Program-made: the position numbers and the translations under genes | Origin: Bacillota bacterium | GTDB taxonomy: Bacteria > Bacillota > Clostridia > Lachnospirales > Lachnospiraceae | Reading direction: 5' to 3' | Assembly: GCA_023441965.1 (NCBI GenBank) | Contig: JAEZNB010000114.1 | Coordinates: 1-27,004, forward strand | Length of the DNA stretch: 27,004 nucleotides | The notes under the pieces: model-generated | Database searches by the model: none | What the model saw: the letters and a program-made list of their open reading frames with translations, nothing else | What the model was told of the DNA's origin: nothing | Part shown: piece after piece, positions 7,973 to 15,058 of the stretch | Position numbering within the stretch: the stretch's first letter is position 1 | Layout of the letters: each line of letters opens with the position of its first letter

Positions 7973-8975
7973 GGAGCTTTATATCAAGACCTTTTCACAG
8001 CTTCATACAGCGGTCAATGTGGATCTTGAGGCTTATCAGAAAGTGACCGGCCGACGGAAGCATATATACAGATTAGCGACAGCAGCCTGTGTCTGCATCT
8101 TCGTGGCTGCATCCTCTACCGTGTATGCCATGAATATATTCGGTCTGAAGGATATGATTATCAGTAAGAGGAACACTCCCTCTCCCACTGTTTCCGAAGA
8201 CTCGGAGTATACCGGGGATATCACGGACAGTACCGGGGAGCCTACTCCGGATGATGCTGGGGTAAGTCCTGCGAGTGGTGGAATCTCGGACCCTTACATC
8301 TCCATTGCGGACATGATTTCTCTTCAGGGCTTTTCCGAGAGCAGCGAAAGTATGGCTGCAAGAGAATGGAATGAATTCCGTGAAAACTATGATACGGATG
8401 GTACTCTCCTGTCCAAGATAGGGAATGGTCCGACCGGACTGGATGAGCGGTATCATCTATATGGGGTCTACACCCAGGAGATGGCCGACAAGCTGGATGA
8501 AATAGTTGAAAAGTACAGCTTAAGCCTGCATAGCTCTATTCTCATCATAGAAGGCCAGCAGGAGCTGGTAGAGCTTGCGGGTAAGGGCAACTTCCTCGGA
8601 GATGCGAATTTTACGGGCGGTGCTTATATGTATGAGGATGGCACCTTCCATTACGATGGTCATGCCGCCTTTTACGGCCTGACGATCGATTACCAGTTTA
8701 TGAACTGTAAGAAGGGCAGCTTTACTGATGTTCTCCTGAATATCGGAAACCTGGAGGATTACCGGGAATGGTCTTATAAAACCGCCTGCGGCATCACCGT
8801 CCGTCTGGCCATCAGTCCTTATAAGTCTCTGGTGATTGCAGATATGGACACCTCCTTTGTCACCATTAATGTGCTGGCAGGAACAGAGTACGGCTTCCTA
8901 GACGAGGCAGGCAAGATTACAGCCGCAGATCTGGAGCTCTTCGCAGACTCCTTAGACTACACCCTTTTGAAGTAA
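7962..8975 (+). CDS. Single-pass membrane protein, putative anti-sigma/sensor partner
   Basis: This 337-residue protein has a short cytoplasmic N-terminus (about 33 residues: MKNKELYIKTFSQLHTAV and on), one TM segment (about 34-58, with ATAACVCIFVAASSTVYAM), a Ser/Thr/Pro/Asp-rich linker (about 68-105) and an extracytoplasmic C-terminal domain of some 220 residues that I do not recognise. The layout and its 11-bp overlap with the ECF sigma gene suggest that it holds or controls the sigma factor at the membrane. No zinc-binding HxxxCxxC anti-sigma motif is visible, so it is not a classical ZAS-type anti-sigma. The ATG follows AAAGGAGG. Function is inferred from position only. Confidence 0.8.
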   Translation: MKNKELYIKTFSQLHTAVNVDLEAYQKVTGRRKHIYRLATAACVCIFVAASSTVYAMNIFGLKDMIISKRNTPSPTVSEDSEYTGDITDSTGEPTPDDAGVSPASGGISDPYISIADMISLQGFSESSESMAAREWNEFRENYDTDGTLLSKIGNGPTGLDERYHLYGVYTQEMADKLDEIVEKYSLSLHSSILIIEGQQELVELAGKGNFLGDANFTGGAYMYEDGTFHYDGHAAFYGLTIDYQFMNCKKGSFTDVLLNIGNLEDYREWSYKTACGITVRLAISPYKSLVIADMDTSFVTINVLAGTEYGFLDEAGKITAADLELFADSLDYTLLK

Positions 8976-8981
8976 CGAATC

Positions 8982-9015
8982 GAGCGCCTTTCCAAAATAT
9001 GAATGGCGCTCTTTT
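8982..9015 (+). terminator. Terminator after the sigma/anti-sigma pair
   Basis: GAGCGCC (8982-8988) and GGCGCTC (9005-9011) form a 7-bp GC-rich stem followed by TTTT. The same stem sequence recurs at 9192-9217; together they form the ends of a larger inverted repeat. Confidence 0.7.
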
Positions 9016-9191
9016 CACATTATGATGTTTATCACCCTGATCTTAAGAAGAATAGAGTATGATGATGTTGTGTCAGAAAACGTTGCCACAACATATGTAC
9101 CGAGGGCGGCTAACAGTCCCCTTATGGATAATCATCATACTCTATTTTCTTCTAAGTATTATAGGTGATAAACATTCAAGTTCTGTGATAA

Positions 9192-9217
9192 GAGCGCCAT
9201 ACACTTGGTACGGCGCT
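9192..9217 (-). terminator. Terminator of gntR (right end of element A)
   Basis: GAGCGCC (9192-9198) and GGCGCTC (9212-9218 region) form the same 7-bp stem as at 8982. Read on the minus strand it is followed by TTATC, a weak T tract. It lies just after the gntR stop. Confidence 0.5.
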
Positions 9218-9224
9218 CCTACTT

Positions 9225-9893
9225 CTATAGTCCATGAGCACTGATATTTTTTATGGTGCTCATGATATGCTCATGGGCAAGTCGTTCTGCCAGGTCACCG
9301 TCACGCTCCTTGATGGCGCCCAGGATGGCGGCATGCTCCTTAGCGGACTGTGAAGCCCGGTTCGGCTGTGACAGGGTGATTTTTCTGATTCTTTCCACAT
9401 AATGATGAAAATCGGAGAGCACATGATTTAGAATCTTACTGCCTGAGGCTTTATAAATCATATCATGAAACTTATTATCCAGTTCCACCAGCTGCTCCGA
9501 ATGCTTCCTTTCGGCATGGAAATCGGACAGGTACAGAACCTCCTCCAGGGCTTCGATCTGCTCCTCCGTGATATGCTCACAGGCCCACCTGGCACAGAGG
9601 CCCTCCAGGTAAGAGCGAATCATATAGATATCATGCATATCCTTGGAGGTGATGCCGGTTACGGAGGCTCCCTTATTCGGAATAATTGTGACTAGACCCT
9701 CCAGCTCCAGCTGTCTTAAGGCTTCTCGGACAGGGGTCCGGCTGACTCCCAGCTCTGTGGCCAAGGTATTCTCCTTCAGCTCTTCATTTTCCTGATAGAC
9801 TCCTGACAGAATATTCTCTCTGATCTTATTGAATACCCTCCCTCTCAGGGAATACATCTCAGCCATTTCTTTGCGAAGATCAATATCTTCCAA
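9225..9893 (-). CDS. GntR-family regulator, FadR/FCD subfamily (TTG start)
   Basis: The 222-residue protein has an N-terminal GntR winged helix (about residues 15-80, with LATELGVSRTPVREALRQLELEGLV, here quoted in parts: LATELGVSRTPVREAL and RQLELEGLV) and a C-terminal helical FCD ligand-binding domain with the metal-binding set D...H, H and H (ELDNKFHDMIYKASGS, FHHYVERI, KEHAAIL). The start is a TTG at 9891-9893 with AAGGAGG 8 nt upstream; no ATG fits. It follows the isocitrate dehydrogenase gene by 77 bp on the same strand, so it probably regulates the citrate/isocitrate branch. FCD regulators of this kind often bind organic acids. The effector is not identifiable from sequence. Confidence 0.88.
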   Translation of the reverse strand: MEDIDLRKEMAEMYSLRGRVFNKIRENILSGVYQENEELKENTLATELGVSRTPVREALRQLELEGLVTIIPNKGASVTGITSKDMHDIYMIRSYLEGLCARWACEHITEEQIEALEEVLYLSDFHAERKHSEQLVELDNKFHDMIYKASGSKILNHVLSDFHHYVERIRKITLSQPNRASQSAKEHAAILGAIKERDGDLAERLAHEHIMSTIKNISAHGL

Positions 9894-9970
9894 GAATGTA
9901 ACCTCCTTAGGTGCGTAATCTCCCCTTATATCCCTCTTTGGACCCTGTGGGAGCTTATGAATTTCATTCC

Positions 9971-11137
9971 TTATAGTTTCTCTATGGTTTCCATAACATA
10001 ATCAGCGAACTCGGCACTGGTGGCACCGGTATCTCTGCCTGTTAAGATAACCCTTTTCTCTGTGACCGTGCAGATATCAAGCGCCCGGTAGAGCTGATCC
10101 GCTTCCTTCTGATATCCGATATGGGCCATCAGCATTGCACCGGCACGGATCATGCTGCAGGGATCCGCATAGATATCCCTGCCCTCCAGCACCATTCTGG
10201 GTGCGGAGCCATGGATTGCTTCAAACATCGCATATTTCTTGCCGATATTGGCACTGCCGGCTGTACCGACACCGCCCTGGAACTCAGCAGCCTCATCTGT
10301 GATGATATCACCGTACAGATTCGGAAGAACAAGTACTTGGAAGTCTCTTCTTCTCTTCTCATCAATCAGCTTTGCTGTCATGATATCAATGTACCAGTCA
10401 TCCGCGGTAATCTCCGGGTACTCCTTTGCGATCTCACGGAAGATATCCAGGAATTTTCCATCGGTGGTCTTAATGATATTGGCTTTGGTTACTGCTGTCA
10501 CTCTGGTCTTGCCATTTGCCTTGGCAAATTCAAAGGCAGCCCGAATGATTCTCTCCGTACCCTGGCTTGTGACCACAGTAAAGTCCACACCCAGATCCTC
10601 AGTTACATGGATGCCCTTACTACCTACTGCATAAGCACCCTCCGTGTTCTCACGATAGAAGGTCCAGTCAATACCCTGCTCCGGTATACGAACCGGTCTT
10701 ACATTGGCGAAAAGATCCAGTTCCTTTCTCATCGCTACATTGGCACTCTCCACATTCGGCCAGGGGTCGCCCTTTCTGGGTGTTGTGGTGGGCCCCTTTA
10801 AGATGACATGACATTTCTTTATCTCTTCCAATACAGCCGGCGGTATCGCTGCGCCTTCTGCTGCTCTTCTTTCAATGGTTAAGCCTTCGATATCTCTGAA
10901 TACTACCTTACCGGCTTTGATCTCATCCTGCAACAGGTACTCCATAACTCTCTGTGCCTGTGCTGTGATTGCCGGTCCGATTCCGTCTCCTCCGCAAACA
11001 CCGATGATGATTTGGTCCAGAGCCTTATAATCGATAAATCCGCCCTGTGCTTTCATCTCTTCCACTCTCTTTAACTGCTCAGCGAGCAGCTGTCCGAATC
11101 TTTCCTTCGCCGCTTCGATTTTATCCGCTGCAATCAT
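9971..11137 (-). CDS. icd: Isocitrate dehydrogenase (isocitrate/isopropylmalate dehydrogenase family)
   Basis: The 388-residue protein belongs to the decarboxylating beta-hydroxyacid dehydrogenases. It shows GGDGIGP near residue 49, the substrate loop with three prolines and arginines (NVAMRKELDLFANVRPVR), YRENTEGAY, the divalent-metal region NLYGDIITDEAAEFQGG and the nucleotide-binding EAIHGSAP. Because it sits beside a Re-citrate-synthase-like gene, isocitrate is the more likely substrate than 3-isopropylmalate, and the product would be 2-oxoglutarate for glutamate synthesis. The length is close to short NAD/NADP-type enzymes. NAD versus NADP preference cannot be decided by eye. The ATG has GGGAGG at 6 nt. 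It has its own promoter at 11196-11224 and probably reads into gntR. Confidence 0.85.
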   Translation of the reverse strand: MIAADKIEAAKERFGQLLAEQLKRVEEMKAQGGFIDYKALDQIIIGVCGGDGIGPAITAQAQRVMEYLLQDEIKAGKVVFRDIEGLTIERRAAEGAAIPPAVLEEIKKCHVILKGPTTTPRKGDPWPNVESANVAMRKELDLFANVRPVRIPEQGIDWTFYRENTEGAYAVGSKGIHVTEDLGVDFTVVTSQGTERIIRAAFEFAKANGKTRVTAVTKANIIKTTDGKFLDIFREIAKEYPEITADDWYIDIMTAKLIDEKRRRDFQVLVLPNLYGDIITDEAAEFQGGVGTAGSANIGKKYAMFEAIHGSAPRMVLEGRDIYADPCSMIRAGAMLMAHIGYQKEADQLYRALDICTVTEKRVILTGRDTGATSAEFADYVMETIEKL

Positions 11138-11195
11138 GTTAATCCTCCCTATCTATGGTTTCATCGGCCCCTACGGATGAACGGGCCCATCTCTT

Positions 11196-11224
11196 ATAGT
11201 ATCCAAATTCTGAAAGCTTGTCAA
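11196..11224 (-). promoter_or_regulatory. Promoter of icd
   Basis: On the minus strand, TTGACA (11219-11224) and TACTAT (11196-11201) are separated by 17 bp. The leader of about 50 nt contains a GGCCC/GGGCC hairpin (about 11166-11186) before the ribosome site. This suggests icd-gntR can be transcribed apart from the citrate synthase gene. Confidence 0.6.
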
Positions 11225-11253
11225 CCTATCCCTGAAATCACACAAGAAGCACC

Positions 11254-11294
11254 TCGGTTGCTTTCTTCATATGTATCACAGGAAATGCAACCGA
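11254..11294 (-). terminator. Hairpin after the citrate synthase gene, possible terminator or attenuator
   Basis: TCGGTTGC (11254-11261) and GCAACCGA (11287-11294) form a perfect 8-bp stem with a 25-nt loop, 37 bp after the stop. The following minus-strand bases are only moderately T-rich, so partial termination is a fair guess. Confidence 0.4.
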
Positions 11295-11330
11295 TTATTG
11301 AAGTTATGTAAAGCTCCCGTCAACGGATGT

Positions 11331-12725
11331 TTATTGAAATAGGTTTATTCCCAGCTCTGTCTGGTAACGGCCGATCAGCTCCACCAGCTCATCATCCGTA
11401 ATCACGGTGACTCTGCCGTTATCATATTCCACGTCCACCCATTCCTTGATTTTCATCACAACTGGATGAGTTTTATCTATCGCCCTATTTCCCTTCAGCT
11501 TATAGAAGGTATTGATCCAGTGGGCAATACCGGCCAAGCCTGAGGTGTTGGATACTGCGACCAGTACCGGACGGTTCAGGAATTTCTCTGTATCAAATAT
11601 ATTATAAATCTCTTCATTCTTCAGCAATCCGTCCGCATGGATACCGGCACGGGTCACATTGAAGTTCTTTCCGACGAAAGGAGTTCTGGAGGGCACCCGA
11701 TATCCGATTTCCTCCTCATAATAATCTGCCAGCTCTGTAATCACTGTGGTATCCATACCATCCAGGGTACCCTTCAGCTGGGCATATTCGAATACCATCG
11801 CCTCCAAGGGTGTATTACCGGTTCTCTCCCCGATACCGAACAAGGAGCAGTTGACTCCTGCCGCCCCATACAGCCAAGCAGTTGTGGAGTTCACTACCGC
11901 TTTATAGAAATCATTGTGTCCATGCCACTCCAGCCATTCGGAAGGAACACCGGCATGGGTCTTAATTCCGTATATAATTCCCTGCACGGATCTGGGTATC
12001 ACAGCACCGGAGAAGTTGACCCCATAGCCCATGGTATCACAGGCACGGATCTTGACCGGAGTATTGTATTCCTCACTGAGCTTCATGAGCTCGGAACAGA
12101 AGGGGATGACGAAGCCATGGATATCTGATCTCGTAATATCCTCCAGGTGGCAGCGGGCAGCGATGCCGGTCTCCAAGCACTCCCTGACCACGCTCAAATA
12201 ATGATTCATTGCTTCTCTTCTGGTCATCTTCATCTTATAGAAGATGTGGTAATCGGAGCAGCTGACTAAAATTCCTGTCTCCTTCATGCCGATTTCCTTG
12301 ACCAGTTCAAAATCCTTCTTACTCGCTCTGATCCAAGAGGTGACCTCAGGGAATTTATATCCGCGCTCCATGCATTTATAGACAGCATCCCTGTCCTTCT
12401 TACTATAAAGGAAGAATTCGCTTTGGCGGATGATGCCCTTCGGACCTCCCAGCCGATGGAAATAATCGTACATGGTCACGATCTGTTCCGTGGTATAAGG
12501 CGCTCTGGACTGTTGGCCGTCACGGAAGGTCGTATCGGTAATGAAGATCTCTTCCGGGAGATTATGAGGTACGATGCGGTCATTAAATGCAATCTTAGGC
12601 ACCTCATCATAGGGAAAGAGATTCCGGAAGGTATTCGGTTCTTCGACATCCACAAGATTATAGATTGGCTCCTCCAACTGGAGCAGGTTATTCTGTGGGT
12701 TAATGTACACTTTTCTTTGATCCAT
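11331..12725 (-). CDS. Re-citrate synthase-like enzyme (HMGL/isopropylmalate synthase superfamily)
   Basis: The 464-residue protein is an acyl-transferring TIM-barrel enzyme with the signature TDTTFRDGQQSRAPYT (about residues 63-78), metal/substrate residues in CHLEDITRSD and EWHGHNDFYKAVVNS, and FGIGERTGNTPLEAMV. The family holds isopropylmalate, homocitrate and Re-face citrate synthases. Its size and neighbours (isocitrate dehydrogenase, FCD regulator) fit best with the anaerobe-type Re-citrate synthase known from Clostridium kluyveri, which makes citrate from acetyl-CoA and oxaloacetate. Homocitrate or isopropylmalate synthesis cannot be excluded. There is no LeuA-type C-terminal allosteric domain of full length. 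The ATG has GGAG at 8 nt. Transcription starts from a near-consensus promoter that carries a GntR-like palindrome. Confidence 0.78.
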   Translation of the reverse strand: MDQRKVYINPQNNLLQLEEPIYNLVDVEEPNTFRNLFPYDEVPKIAFNDRIVPHNLPEEIFITDTTFRDGQQSRAPYTTEQIVTMYDYFHRLGGPKGIIRQSEFFLYSKKDRDAVYKCMERGYKFPEVTSWIRASKKDFELVKEIGMKETGILVSCSDYHIFYKMKMTRREAMNHYLSVVRECLETGIAARCHLEDITRSDIHGFVIPFCSELMKLSEEYNTPVKIRACDTMGYGVNFSGAVIPRSVQGIIYGIKTHAGVPSEWLEWHGHNDFYKAVVNSTTAWLYGAAGVNCSLFGIGERTGNTPLEAMVFEYAQLKGTLDGMDTTVITELADYYEEEIGYRVPSRTPFVGKNFNVTRAGIHADGLLKNEEIYNIFDTEKFLNRPVLVAVSNTSGLAGIAHWINTFYKLKGNRAIDKTHPVVMKIKEWVDVEYDNGRVTVITDDELVELIGRYQTELGINLFQ

Positions 12726-12761
12726 GCTTCATTCTCCATCCTCTGCAATAAAATTTGTTTT

Positions 12762-12790
12762 ATTGTATACAATAATACTTGTATTGTCAA
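12762..12790 (-). promoter_or_regulatory. Promoter of the citrate synthase gene with a GntR-type operator over the -10 box
   Basis: On the minus strand, TTGACA (12785-12790) and TACAAT (12762-12767) have a 17-bp spacer. The perfect 12-bp palindrome ATTGTATACAAT (12762-12773) covers the -10 box. A related half, TTGTAT, lies at about 12780-12785 towards the -35. TTGTATACAA-type palindromes are typical operators of FCD-subfamily GntR proteins, and such a regulator is encoded two genes downstream. Confidence 0.65.
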
Positions 12791-12793
12791 TGA

Positions 12794-12946
12794 TTAATTT
12801 ACAAGTTTTGCATTTAATCTCATGAGACTGAAGGCAGCAGCAAAGCCTATGGAGATAAACCCGGAGGCTCTTAGATTGAAGCCCATGGGAAGAAGCAGAA
12901 CTAATATTCCTGCAAGGATAAGACTATGCCATATTCTTTTTCTCAA
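12794..12946 (-). CDS. Small hydrophobic protein, 50 residues (TTG start)
   Basis: This short frame lies directly upstream of the citrate synthase promoter. Two hydrophobic stretches, SLILAGILVLLLPMGF and GFISIGFAAAFSLM, are separated by a short polar turn (NLRAS), suggesting two membrane helices, and a basic N-terminus (RKRIWH) would stay in the cytoplasm. The frame extends to an ATG at 12967 with no ribosome site. A TTG seven codons further in (12944-12946) has AAGGAG 9 nt upstream and is preferred. A promoter at 12993-13021 fits. I do not recognise the family. The frame is short, so coding is likely rather than certain. Confidence 0.5.
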   Translation of the reverse strand: MRKRIWHSLILAGILVLLLPMGFNLRASGFISIGFAAAFSLMRLNAKLVN

Positions 12947-12992
12947 TGCAGCCAACTCCTTGGACATGATATACTATATTTTACATATTTTA

Positions 12993-13021
12993 ACAGTATA
13001 TCAACCTGTTCGCCTTGTCAA
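12993..13021 (-). promoter_or_regulatory. Likely promoter of the 50-residue membrane protein
   Basis: Minus-strand TTGACA (13016-13021) and TACTGT (12993-12998) have a 17-bp spacer. The -10 box is weak. A second arrangement (TTGATA 12999-13004 with TATAGT 12973-12978, 20-bp spacer) is less good. Confidence 0.35.
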
Positions 13022-13083
13022 GAAGAATCCCATATTTTTACATTTTGTAGAAGGAGCCGATGACTAAGCTTATATTTCACATA

Positions 13084-13112
13084 GAAAGAGGAGCACCTTT
13101 CTGGGGTGCTCC
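13084..13112 (-). terminator. Terminator of the chemoreceptor gene
   Basis: GGAGCACC (13090-13097) pairs with GGTGCTCC (13105-13112) around a 7-nt loop. Read on the minus strand it is followed by TCTTTCT. Confidence 0.75.
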
Positions 13113-13155
13113 CCTTGCCTAAGCTATATTCTGTTTGCTCATTTGCATCTATTAC

Positions 13156-14895
13156 TTATTGGAGAATGAAACGGTCAATCAATCCCTTCAGCTCCTGTAC
13201 CAATCTGTCTACCTCTTCACCCACTCCGGCGATGGTGATCATACCTGCCAGAATTTCTTCGGCTGTGGCAGAGGCTTCCTGTGTACTGGCTGCATTTTCC
13301 TGAGCTATGGCGGAGAGATTCGTCGCATAGTCCATAACGATAGCGCGACTCTGTTCTACCTCCCTGCTGACAGCATCCAGCTCCTCCACCTCATGGTTGA
13401 TGGCATCAATGGAGGTAACGATGGCATAATATTTCTCCTTCGTATCCACAACCCTTTTTGTCTGAGTTACAACCGCATCCTTCACCTTCTGGCTCTTTTG
13501 ATCAGCTTCCATAATACTGCTGCGTAGCTCTGTAAGCATGACATCGATACTTTTCGTCGCTTCCGACGATTTCTCTGCCAAGACTCTGATTTCATCGGCT
13601 ACCACTGCAAATCCCCTGCCTGCGTCTCCGGCCCTGGCTGCTTCGATTGCGGCATTCAAGGCTAAGAGGTTCGTCTGTGTGGCAATCTCAGCGATCATAT
13701 TAATGACATTACCGATCTGAGCTGCTTTACCGCTGGTCATATTTATGCTTTCAAAAATGGCTTGGAAGGAGTCCTGATTATTCTTCGTAATTGCCTCCAG
13801 CTGATCCACAGCCTCCAGACCTTCCTTGCTTGCGTTTTCTATCCTGCTGCTGGTCTTTAATAAGCTGTCTGCACTCAAGGAGTTCCTGACGATCACTTCA
13901 CCCAATCTGTTCAGCTCATTCGTAAGCTGCTCAGTATCCTCTGCCTGATGCCCTGCTCCTTCCGCAATATCACCGATGGTAGTTGCAATCTCATTCATGG
14001 AGACACCGATTTCGTCTGAGCTGTATTTCATTTTCGTGGATGAGGTTGCCAGCATGGAAGCCGCAGAGCTTAATTGCTCACATATGCCCTTAAGGGAAGA
14101 AATCATATGGGAGACTGCCTTTGATAGCACTCCGAGCTCATCCTTACTCTTTATCTGGTGGGGTACAATGGATAGATCGTTGGAAGCGAGGGAGTTCATA
14201 TCCGCTGTTACATTTTTAATGTTCTTGCGTAAGTAATTAATGATATAGAAGGACATATAAGAAATGTATACTGCTATAATTAAGATAAATGCACTCATCA
14301 GGCGGACATTCTGCTGAACCTCCTCATTCATCTGAGCGGTAATATGGATACCGTAAGCATCCAGGAGCTCATTCATAAGCTTCAGGTCCTGCCTGGTTTT
14401 ATTAAATTCCACTTCCCGTCGGTCCAGATCCCCCAGACCGGTCTCCAGATTATAGGATGCCCTCCAAGAAGCGAAATGGATACTGAAATAATCATATATT
14501 TCCAACCAGCTTAAGCCTTCCGTGGGATGAGGATACTTCTTCAGAAGCTCCGGATAATGCTCCAGATTCTTATAAGCCTGATTCATATCCTCCAGGACAA
14601 CTGCTATTTTTTCATCAAACTCGTCAATTAACAGTTCCTTCTTTTCTTCTTCAATGCTATGTCCGGAAAGTATTACTTCCTTCTCAATCAAAGCGGCATG
14701 ATAGTAATCTCTGTCCGCATTCAAGATCAGATTTGAGGTTTTGGCTACGATATCGTAGAAGGTTTCCTTTGCTTCATCCAGAAGCTTTCTCTGCTGATAA
14801 CCTGACTGTAGGCAGAGGATGACTAAAGTAAGAATGGCCGGTGTTATCATGACCCAAAGTTTTGTAGCTACCTTTCTGTTCCGTATGATTGGCAT
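13156..14895 (-). CDS. Methyl-accepting chemotaxis protein
   Basis: This 579-residue membrane chemoreceptor has TM1 at about residues 11-30, an extracytoplasmic ligand domain of about 170 residues that is mostly helical and acidic (a four-helix-bundle type by length), and TM2 at about 199-222 (LMSAFILIIAVYISYMSF). A HAMP linker follows, then a long cytoplasmic coiled coil containing the invariant kinase-binding hairpin tip IAEIATQTNLLALNAAIEAARAGD (given in parts: IAEIATQTNLLALNAA, IEAARAGDAGRGFAVVADE). No C-terminal CheR-docking pentapeptide is present. The ATG has AAGGGGG at 6 nt. The ligand is unknown. No chemotaxis or flagellar genes flank it, so it is an orphan receptor on its own promoter. 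Confidence 0.93.
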   Translation of the reverse strand: MPIIRNRKVATKLWVMITPAILTLVILCLQSGYQQRKLLDEAKETFYDIVAKTSNLILNADRDYYHAALIEKEVILSGHSIEEEKKELLIDEFDEKIAVVLEDMNQAYKNLEHYPELLKKYPHPTEGLSWLEIYDYFSIHFASWRASYNLETGLGDLDRREVEFNKTRQDLKLMNELLDAYGIHITAQMNEEVQQNVRLMSAFILIIAVYISYMSFYIINYLRKNIKNVTADMNSLASNDLSIVPHQIKSKDELGVLSKAVSHMISSLKGICEQLSSAASMLATSSTKMKYSSDEIGVSMNEIATTIGDIAEGAGHQAEDTEQLTNELNRLGEVIVRNSLSADSLLKTSSRIENASKEGLEAVDQLEAITKNNQDSFQAIFESINMTSGKAAQIGNVINMIAEIATQTNLLALNAAIEAARAGDAGRGFAVVADEIRVLAEKSSEATKSIDVMLTELRSSIMEADQKSQKVKDAVVTQTKRVVDTKEKYYAIVTSIDAINHEVEELDAVSREVEQSRAIVMDYATNLSAIAQENAASTQEASATAEEILAGMITIAGVGEEVDRLVQELKGLIDRFILQ

Positions 14896-14925
14896 ATTGC
14901 ACCCCCTTAGCTCTGTATATTGGAT

Positions 14926-14954
14926 ATTGTATCCTAAATCTCATCAGATGTCAA
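14926..14954 (-). promoter_or_regulatory. Promoter of the chemoreceptor gene
   Basis: Minus-strand TTGACA (14949-14954) and TACAAT (14926-14931) with a 17-bp spacer is a near-perfect sigma-A promoter. No sigma-D/FliA-type motif (TAAA-N15-GCCGATAA) was found, which is unusual for a chemoreceptor. Confidence 0.7.
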
Positions 14955-15058
14955 TTCCAAATACATAAAATGTCAGTTTAGAGCGCAAATTGTACAAAAA
15001 TTTGACGGTGCCTCGTTGATGAACTACACATAGATGATATCAAACAGCATTTTTTCGT

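Larger units (their letters stand above)
8982..9217. repeat. Large imperfect inverted repeat between convergent genes (element A)
   Basis: Two arms of about 85-90 bp face each other around a centre of about 60 bp. Reading inwards, both arms give GAGCGCC, a variable loop with ACCAA or TCCAA, GGCGCTCTT, TCACA, ATGTTTATCACC, CTTA-AGAAG and AATAGAGTATGATGAT. The left arm runs about 8982-9066 and the right arm about 9131-9217. The centre holds its own small hairpin (GTTGTG 9067-9072 with CACAAC 9087-9092). No coding frame of note lies inside. It spans the 3' ends of the anti-sigma gene (plus) and gntR (minus). It may be a MITE-like insertion or an arm duplication that built a two-way terminator. 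Confidence 0.8.

Noticed and set aside
9234..9263. 8-bp perfect hairpin (ATGAGCAC/GTGCTCAT) at the gntR 3' end
   Set aside because: It lies inside the coding sequence with no T run beyond it; the true terminator follows at 9192-9217.
12822..13067. Plus-strand frame of 81 residues beside the citrate synthase promoter
   Set aside because: It overlaps the minus-strand small membrane protein and its promoter, has no ribosome site, and its composition is irregular.
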